Assembly: GCA_028712015.1 (NCBI GenBank)
Contig: JAQTRB010000109.1
Span: 1-6,080 of the forward strand
Length of the DNA stretch: 6,080 nt
Source of the DNA: Syntrophales bacterium
Lineage (GTDB): Bacteria; Desulfobacterota; Syntrophia; Syntrophales; UBA5619
Reading direction: 5' to 3'
How positions within the stretch are numbered: position 1 is the first letter of the stretch; every line of letters starts with the position of its first letter. The translations under genes were made by a program, and so were the position numbers. A model generated the notes under the pieces. The model did not search any database. It was not told the DNA's origin and saw nothing but the letters and a program-made list of their open reading frames with translations. Of the stretch, positions 1 through 3,954 are shown in pieces.

Positions 1-824
1 AGGCCGCAGGCGGATGTTTCAAAACCGAAGCGATCTCTGACGAAGGGTATTGCGGTGTTGTGGAGATAGTCGCCGCATTTTTCCTTGTCGTGCCCCGCCC
101 GGGTCACGGCGCCCGCCGGGCAGCGTTTGATGCATTTTCCGCAGCTCCCGTTGCGATAAAAGAGGCAGTATGCATGGCGGTCGGTGTAGGGACGATCCGT
201 CGGGGGGACATCGATCCTCGCCACCACGGATCCGCAGCGCACCGCCTTTCCTCTGGGCGTGATCAGGCCGTCGCAGAGCCCGAAGGTGCCCAGGCCGGAT
301 GCGAACGCCGCATGCCTTTCCGACCAGCAGGAGGCCGGACCGTATCGTTCGGACGTTTGCTGTTTCCAGAGGGGGGAGGTCATGGGTGCGACCGCCTCGT
401 ATCCGGTGGCGTTGAGGAGACTCGCCAGATGGTCGCGCAGCCGGACATTGAACTCTTCGCCGTATTTCCGCGTCAGCGCCCAGCGCCGTGCGGGCAGTTT
501 CTTCTCCCCGGCATTGTCGCGCCGGGTGGGTTCCGTCTGCGGCAGGATCCAACTCACCACGGCCAGCTCTTCCGGCAGCGCCTTTACCATTGGGAAGGTC
601 AGCGAAAAAATCTCCTTCGGCGTCCAGACGAACGGTCCGATATCGTCCTTGAAATGTTGATAGAGCGGGTCGTCGCCGCGGGAGAAGCCGACGAGAGGCA
701 CATCCCATGCAGGCTCGTCGGCGTCACCCGGTTCAATGCGGTTTTCGTCGGATGCGGCGAACCGGCCGATGCTTTCCCGGATCCACACAGCTGCCTTGTC
801 TGCTTCATTGCTTGCTTGGGTCAT
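1..824 (-). CDS. Epoxyqueuosine-reductase-like (COG1600-type) 4Fe-4S protein, partial
   Basis: Reading leftward from ATG 824-822 gives 274 complete residues with no stop before the window edge, so the C-terminus is missing. The start is supported by GGAGG (complement of 831-835) six bases upstream. Seen: a ferredoxin-type cluster C228-x2-C231-x3-C235-P (CGKCIKRCP), with C220 just before it, C250 after it, and C273-G274 at the edge. The last pair looks like the beginning of the second cluster (CGLC style) found in this family. Around residues 171-205 is a QueG-like stretch (HAAFASGLGTFGL, then CGSVV). Known of the family: QueG reduces epoxyqueuosine to queuosine in tRNA with cobalamin and two 4Fe-4S clusters; many anaerobe paralogues have unknown roles. 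The N-terminal 160 residues do not look like standard QueG, so I infer a paralogue and not QueG itself. There is no signal peptide, so it is probably cytoplasmic. It is divergent from the TetR gene. Confidence 0.8.
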   Translation of the reverse strand, partial: MTQASNEADKAAVWIRESIGRFAASDENRIEPGDADEPAWDVPLVGFSRGDDPLYQHFKDDIGPFVWTPKEIFSLTFPMVKALPEELAVVSWILPQTEPTRRDNAGEKKLPARRWALTRKYGEEFNVRLRDHLASLLNATGYEAVAPMTSPLWKQQTSERYGPASCWSERHAAFASGLGTFGLCDGLITPRGKAVRCGSVVARIDVPPTDRPYTDRHAYCLFYRNGSCGKCIKRCPAGAVTRAGHDKEKCGDYLHNTAIPFVRDRFGFETSACG

Positions 825-830
825 AAGCCA

Positions 831-837
831 CCTCCCC
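831..837 (-). promoter_or_regulatory. Ribosome binding site of the leftward Fe-S protein gene
   Basis: The complement reads GGGGAGG, with the GGAGG core six bases from ATG 824-822. It fixes the start of the leftward gene, and a leftward coding frame explains the region better than the open rightward frames opposite it. Confidence 0.7.
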
Positions 838-840
838 GGA

Positions 841-871
841 TTGTCCCAAAAAGTCGATCGTCCCAGGACAA
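841..871. repeat. Inverted repeat TTGTCC / GGACAA in the leader of the leftward gene
   Basis: TTGTCC (841-846) and GGACAA (866-871) are exact complements separated by 19 bases. In the leftward transcript they would form a 6-bp stem just before the Shine-Dalgarno site at 837-831. It could be a leader hairpin, an operator, or chance. Confidence 0.25.
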
Positions 872-918
872 AACGGATATCGAATTTAAGGCTCTTGGAA
901 CTTTGTGTGTTTCGGCGG

Positions 919-947
919 AGTGTAAGGGGACGACATTGGCCTGTCAA
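919..947 (-). promoter_or_regulatory. Sigma-70-type promoter for the leftward Fe-S protein gene
   Basis: On the minus strand a perfect TTGACA (947-942) is followed after exactly 17 bases by TACACT (924-919), 4 of 6 matches to TATAAT including the key first, second and last positions. Initiation would fall near 912, giving an untranslated leader of about 88 bases before the ATG at 824. Support is by consensus only. Confidence 0.5.
932..945. promoter_or_regulatory. Candidate operator half-sites GACA-N6-TGTC
   Basis: A short inverted repeat (GACA 932-935, TGTC 942-945) overlaps the -35 element of the leftward promoter. Its position suits a repressor site, and the divergent TetR-family gene is the obvious candidate ligand. 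The arms are only four bases, so this could be chance. Confidence 0.2.
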
Positions 948-971
948 CATAAATCGCCCGACCGCAATTTG

Positions 972-981
972 CTGCCGGCAG
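972..981. repeat. Perfect 10-base palindrome CTGCCGGCAG between the divergent promoters
   Basis: CTGCCGGCAG is self-complementary. It lies between the leftward promoter and the candidate rightward -35 at 998. TetR-family operators are usually longer (about 15 to 20 bases), so this would be at most a core. GC-rich DNA makes such palindromes fairly common. Confidence 0.3.
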
Positions 982-997
982 GCCGGGCAGTTTTCTC

Positions 998-1024
998 TTG
1001 ACAGAAAGCCGCTTTTTTTATTAC
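998..1024 (+). promoter_or_regulatory. Candidate promoter for the TetR-family gene
   Basis: A perfect TTGACA -35 (998-1003) lies 61 bases before the start codon. The best -10 is TATTAC (1019-1024, 4 of 6 matches) at a short 15-base spacing; at 17 bases the match is poor (TTACCT). The region between is A/T-rich (seven T's, 1013-1019). A weak or activator-dependent promoter is possible. Confidence 0.35.
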
Positions 1025-1064
1025 CTATCCATCAAATGATTGAATCGCAGGCTGGAAGGCGCCG

Positions 1065-1697
1065 ATGACCACCCCCCTCGAGAAGGCCCGCAAGGATCCC
1101 GAATCGATGAAGGCCCGCATCCTGGCTGTCGCGCGCCGGATCTTCGGCGAGTATGGCTTCCACGGCACGACGACCCGGATGATCGCCCAGCAGGTCGGAA
1201 TCGACATCTCCACTCTCCATTACCACTGGGGCGGCAAGAAGGACCTCTACGAGGCCGTCGTCGTCGATATCAACAAGGATCTCGGGCAGAAACTGATCGA
1301 GACGGAAAAGGTCATCCATGGTCTTCCGCTGACCGAACGGCTGGATATCGCCATCGACCGGATGACCGACTACCTCTTCGCAAACCCCGACATCTCCAAC
1401 ATGATTCTCTTCCGCTACTTCGGAAAGACCCGCTACGAGGGGAACACGGATTTCAGCGTTCCCGAGTTCACCGCCGATATTGCCCGCTCCATGGGATTGG
1501 CCCGGGACAAAAAAAACGTCCCGCCCGAGACCATGATGAAGGTGCTGGCGGTGATGAACTCGATCCATGCCTTTATTGCGGGCGAGAACTTTTTTTGTCC
1601 CATGGTGAAGGTGGACAGGGAGCGGTATATCGCCCTGGTGAAAGAGACCCTGAAGTTCGTCCACATTCCCGCCTTCACGCTGAACGAAACGCGTTGA
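1065..1697 (+). CDS. TetR-family transcriptional regulator
   Basis: The product has 210 residues, the usual TetR length. The N-terminus carries the typical helix-turn-helix: helix one around residues 16-30, then GFHGTTTRMIAQQVG (31-45) with the recognition helix ending in ISTLHYHWGGKKDLYEAV (about 48-65). This is a clear match to the family pattern T-T-x-x-I-A-x-x-x-G-x-x-x-x-x-x-Y-H-x-x-x-K-x-x-L. The C-terminal part (about 70-210) is helical and variable, as expected of a ligand-binding and dimer domain, and gives no hint of the ligand. The start at ATG 1065 is preceded by GGAAGG (1054-1059). It lies divergent from the Fe-S protein gene and 99 bases upstream of the fusion operon on the same strand. 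I infer that it represses itself and the downstream genes, perhaps with an acyl-CoA ligand as FadR-like TetR proteins have. Neither target nor ligand is visible in the sequence. Confidence 0.92.
   Translation: MTTPLEKARKDPESMKARILAVARRIFGEYGFHGTTTRMIAQQVGIDISTLHYHWGGKKDLYEAVVVDINKDLGQKLIETEKVIHGLPLTERLDIAIDRMTDYLFANPDISNMILFRYFGKTRYEGNTDFSVPEFTADIARSMGLARDKKNVPPETMMKVLAVMNSIHAFIAGENFFCPMVKVDRERYIALVKETLKFVHIPAFTLNETR
1503..1601 (+). repeat. Overlapping inverted repeats and an A8 run inside the TetR gene
   Basis: CGGGAC (1503-1508) and GTCCCG (1518-1523) can form a 6-bp hairpin whose 9-base loop is eight A's and a C. The same left arm, extended to GGGACAAAAAAA (1504-1515), is an exact 12-base complement of TTTTTTTGTCCC (1590-1601). 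The two pairings exclude each other. The A run encodes K149-K150-N151. The arms are real; a function is not shown. Confidence 0.4.
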
Positions 1698-1796
1698 AGG
1701 GAGTGTAACGAAAACAGCGAGATCCTTCCGGGAACGACGGGAACCGCGTTCTCCGGGAAAATGTTTTCATTATCCGCATGGTCAAGGAGGGAACCA
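1698..1796 (+). other. Intergenic leader between the TetR gene and the MFE-2-like gene
   Basis: These 99 bases hold no gene. A small hairpin is possible (GGGAAC 1739-1744, GTTCTC 1748-1753, loop CGC, one G-U pair). It is not followed by a T run, so I do not call a terminator. I see no convincing promoter: CATTAT at 1768-1773 resembles a -10 but has no -35. Transcription may therefore read through from the TetR gene. Confidence 0.4.
1784..1790 (+). promoter_or_regulatory. Strong ribosome binding site that fixes the start of the MFE-2-like gene
   Basis: AAGGAGG ends six bases before ATG 1797. It rules out the upstream in-frame ATG at 1761, which has no such site, and is better placed than the ATG at 1809. 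Confidence 0.85.
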
Positions 1797-3926
1797 ATGG
1801 CACTCAACATGGATGCAATCGGCAAGAAGATCGGCCCCCTGAAGAAAGAGTACGACTGGCGGGACGTGGTCCTCTATGCGCTCGGCGTCGGGGCCGGGGC
1901 CGACGAGCTGGACTACACCTACGAGAAGAATCTCAAGGTGATCCCCAGTTTTTCCATCGCGGCGATCTTCAATTTTCTGGGTGAAGTCGGCGTCGCGTCC
2001 AACATGAACCTGGCGGGAATTCTCCACGGCGAGCAGGAACTGATTTTCCACAACCCGATCCCCACCTCGGGGACGCTGACGACCGAGGGGAAGATCACCC
2101 ACTACTATGACAAGGGGTCCAAGGGGGCTCTCGTCGTGGCGGAAAGCGACACCTTCCACTCGAACGGGAAGAAGCTCTTCACGAACATCATCACCGTCTT
2201 CGCCCGGCTCGACGGCGGTTTCGGCGGCGAGAACGCCCCCCCGAACGTCGTCGAGTTTCCCGAGCGGGAGCCGGACTTTGCCGTGGACGCCGCCCCATCC
2301 CCGAACCAGCCGCTGATCTACCGCCTCTCCGGAGACGTCTTTCAGCTCCATGTGGATCCGGAGTTCGCGCGGATGGTCGGCTTCGAGAAGCCGATCATGC
2401 ACGGCCTGTGTACCCACGGATTTGCCTGCCGCGCGCTGATGGCAAGCCTCACGCCGGGAATGCCGGAACAGGTCCGGCGCCTGGCCTGCCGCTTCTCGAA
2501 GACCCTCTACCCCGGCGACCCGATCCGGACGCTGATCTGGAAGGTCGCGGAGGGAAAGGCCCTCTGGCGGACGATCAACACCCGGACCAATGATACGGTC
2601 ATCGACAACGGCGTGTTCGAATACGGCGATGTTCCAAAGGATGAAATCCGCTTTGACGGGCGCGTCGCGGTGATCACCGGCGCCGGCGGAGGCCTGGGCA
2701 GGGTCTACGCGCTGGAGCTGGCCAAACGGGGCGCAAAGGTGGTCGTCAATGACTTCGGCGGCGGGAGAGACGGCGTCGGCGATGGATCGCGGACCCCGGC
2801 CCGGAAAGTCGTCGACGAGATCCAGGCCCAGGGAGGCGAGGCGATCGCGAACTACGACAACGTGGCCACACCCGAGGGAGGAGAAAAGATCGTGAAGGCC
2901 GCGCTCGACACCTTCGGGACGATCGATATCCTGATCAACAACGCGGGGATCCTCCGCGACAAGAGCCTTGCCAAGATGGAACCGGAAACCTGGCAGGCGG
3001 TCCTGGACGTTCACCTGAACGGCGCGTACCACGTGACGAAGCCCGCCTTCGCCGTCATGAAGGAGAAGGGATACGGCCGGATCGTGATGACGACCTCCGC
3101 CGCGGGCCTCTACGGGAACTTCGGCCAGACCAACTACAGCGCGGCGAAGATGGCCCTCGTCGGTTTCATGAACACGCTGAAACTGGAAGGGGCCAAATAT
3201 GACGTCAAGGTGAATACGGTCGCGCCGATCGCCGCCTCGCGGCTGATGGCCGACGTCATCCCCGCCGACATCCTCGACAGGATGAAACCGGAGTTTGTGG
3301 CGCCGCTGGTTCTCTTCCTCGCCTCGGAAAAGTGTCCGGTCACCGGACGGATCTACAACGCGGGCGTGGGATTCTACAACCGCGCGGCCGTCATGACCAG
3401 CCCCGGGACGGTGGTGGGCGACGGGAAGAAGATCCCGACGGTCGAGGATGTGGGGGCGGCCTGGGAGCGGATCCTGAGCCTGAAGGGCGCCAAGGAGATC
3501 GGCCAGTTGAACGACCTCATGGGCGATATGCTCACCGCCTTCGACCGGAAACCGGAGACGGCGGGCGCCGCCGCCCCGGAAGCGCCCTCCGCCGGAAGCG
3601 CCGGCATCGCCTCGGTCGCAGCCGTTTTCGAAAAGATGCCCGGGGCGTTCCACGCGGCGAAGGCCGCCGGCGTAAACGTCGTCTTCCAGTACACGATTTC
3701 CGGCGAGGGGGGCGGGGAGTGGTTTGCCGAAGTCAGGGAGGGAGCCTGCAAAGTGGATGCGGGGAAACACGCGAGCCCGACCTGCACCCTCGCGATGGCC
3801 TCCGCCGATTTCCTCGACCTGATCAACGGAAAGCTTCCGGCGATGCAGGCTTACACTTCGGGGAAACTGAAGATCGGGGGCGACATCATGAAGTCGCAAC
3901 TGATCGGGAAACTCTTTAAATTCTGA
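1797..3926 (+). CDS. MFE-2-like fusion: hydratase 2 (MaoC) - SDR 3-hydroxyacyl-CoA dehydrogenase - SCP2
   Basis: The product has 709 residues in three modules. Residues about 1-280 are a double hot-dog 2-enoyl-CoA hydratase: a non-catalytic first half, then YRLSGD (175-180), H185 and PIMHGLCT (near 200-206), where D180 and H185 match the catalytic Asp and His of hydratase 2. Residues about 283-585 are an MFE-2-type SDR: TGAGGGLG (294-301) for NAD(P), NNAG (381-384), and the tetrad N408, S434, Y447, K451. After an Ala/Pro/Gly-rich linker (about 587-603) comes an SCP2 lipid-binding domain (about 604-709). Family knowledge: MFE-2 converts trans-2-enoyl-CoA through (R)-3-hydroxyacyl-CoA to 3-ketoacyl-CoA. 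I infer the same here, probably for bulky, branched or sterol-like acyl-CoAs, in the cytoplasm. Odd: HSD17B4 is ordered dehydrogenase-hydratase-SCP2, whereas here the hydratase is first; and the usual Asn of D-x-N-x-x-H is F182. It is followed after 28 bases by its operon partner. Confidence 0.93.
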   Translation: MALNMDAIGKKIGPLKKEYDWRDVVLYALGVGAGADELDYTYEKNLKVIPSFSIAAIFNFLGEVGVASNMNLAGILHGEQELIFHNPIPTSGTLTTEGKITHYYDKGSKGALVVAESDTFHSNGKKLFTNIITVFARLDGGFGGENAPPNVVEFPEREPDFAVDAAPSPNQPLIYRLSGDVFQLHVDPEFARMVGFEKPIMHGLCTHGFACRALMASLTPGMPEQVRRLACRFSKTLYPGDPIRTLIWKVAEGKALWRTINTRTNDTVIDNGVFEYGDVPKDEIRFDGRVAVITGAGGGLGRVYALELAKRGAKVVVNDFGGGRDGVGDGSRTPARKVVDEIQAQGGEAIANYDNVATPEGGEKIVKAALDTFGTIDILINNAGILRDKSLAKMEPETWQAVLDVHLNGAYHVTKPAFAVMKEKGYGRIVMTTSAAGLYGNFGQTNYSAAKMALVGFMNTLKLEGAKYDVKVNTVAPIAASRLMADVIPADILDRMKPEFVAPLVLFLASEKCPVTGRIYNAGVGFYNRAAVMTSPGTVVGDGKKIPTVEDVGAAWERILSLKGAKEIGQLNDLMGDMLTAFDRKPETAGAAAPEAPSAGSAGIASVAAVFEKMPGAFHAAKAAGVNVVFQYTISGEGGGEWFAEVREGACKVDAGKHASPTCTLAMASADFLDLINGKLPAMQAYTSGKLKIGGDIMKSQLIGKLFKF
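2643..3296 (+). repeat. First copy of the duplicated SDR-domain coding segment
   Basis: This segment (residues 283-500 of the MFE-2-like protein) aligns without gaps to 5428-6078 of the next gene. I count about 168 identical residues of 217 (77%). A 36-base stretch (3105-3140) is identical to 5890-5925. The homology begins abruptly at the shared EIRFDGRVA, which marks the module boundary. Confidence 0.9.
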
Positions 3927-3940
3927 TTCCCAAGACCAAG

Positions 3941-3947
3941 AGGAGGG
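3941..3947 (+). promoter_or_regulatory. Ribosome binding site of the HMGS-like/DUF35/SDR fusion gene
   Basis: AGGAGGG lies seven bases before ATG 3955 inside a 28-base intergenic gap. That gap is too short for a terminator plus promoter, which supports cotranscription with the preceding gene. Confidence 0.8.
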
Positions 3948-3954
3948 ACAAGAG

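Noticed and set aside
60..1001. A 313-codon plus-strand frame over the left gene and promoter region
   Set aside because: The minus strand here carries a good start, ribosome site and the CxxCxxxCP cluster; the plus-strand product has no recognisable domain and runs into the divergent promoter region.
1040..1708. A 222-codon plus-strand frame overlapping the TetR gene
   Set aside because: It is out of frame with the clear TetR sequence, lacks a ribosome site and reads as Arg/Gly/Pro-rich shadow. It matters only as the possible -1 frame discussed separately.
1761..1796. Upstream ATG at 1761 as start of the MFE-2-like protein
   Set aside because: It would add 12 residues encoded across the AAGGAGG ribosome site at 1784-1790, which is ideally placed for ATG 1797.
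1698..1796. Rho-independent terminator after the TetR gene
   Set aside because: The only hairpin (1739-1753) is short, has a G-U pair and lacks a following T run.
3927..3954. Terminator or separate promoter between the two fusion genes
   Set aside because: The gap is 28 bases, filled largely by a ribosome site, with no hairpin or promoter elements.
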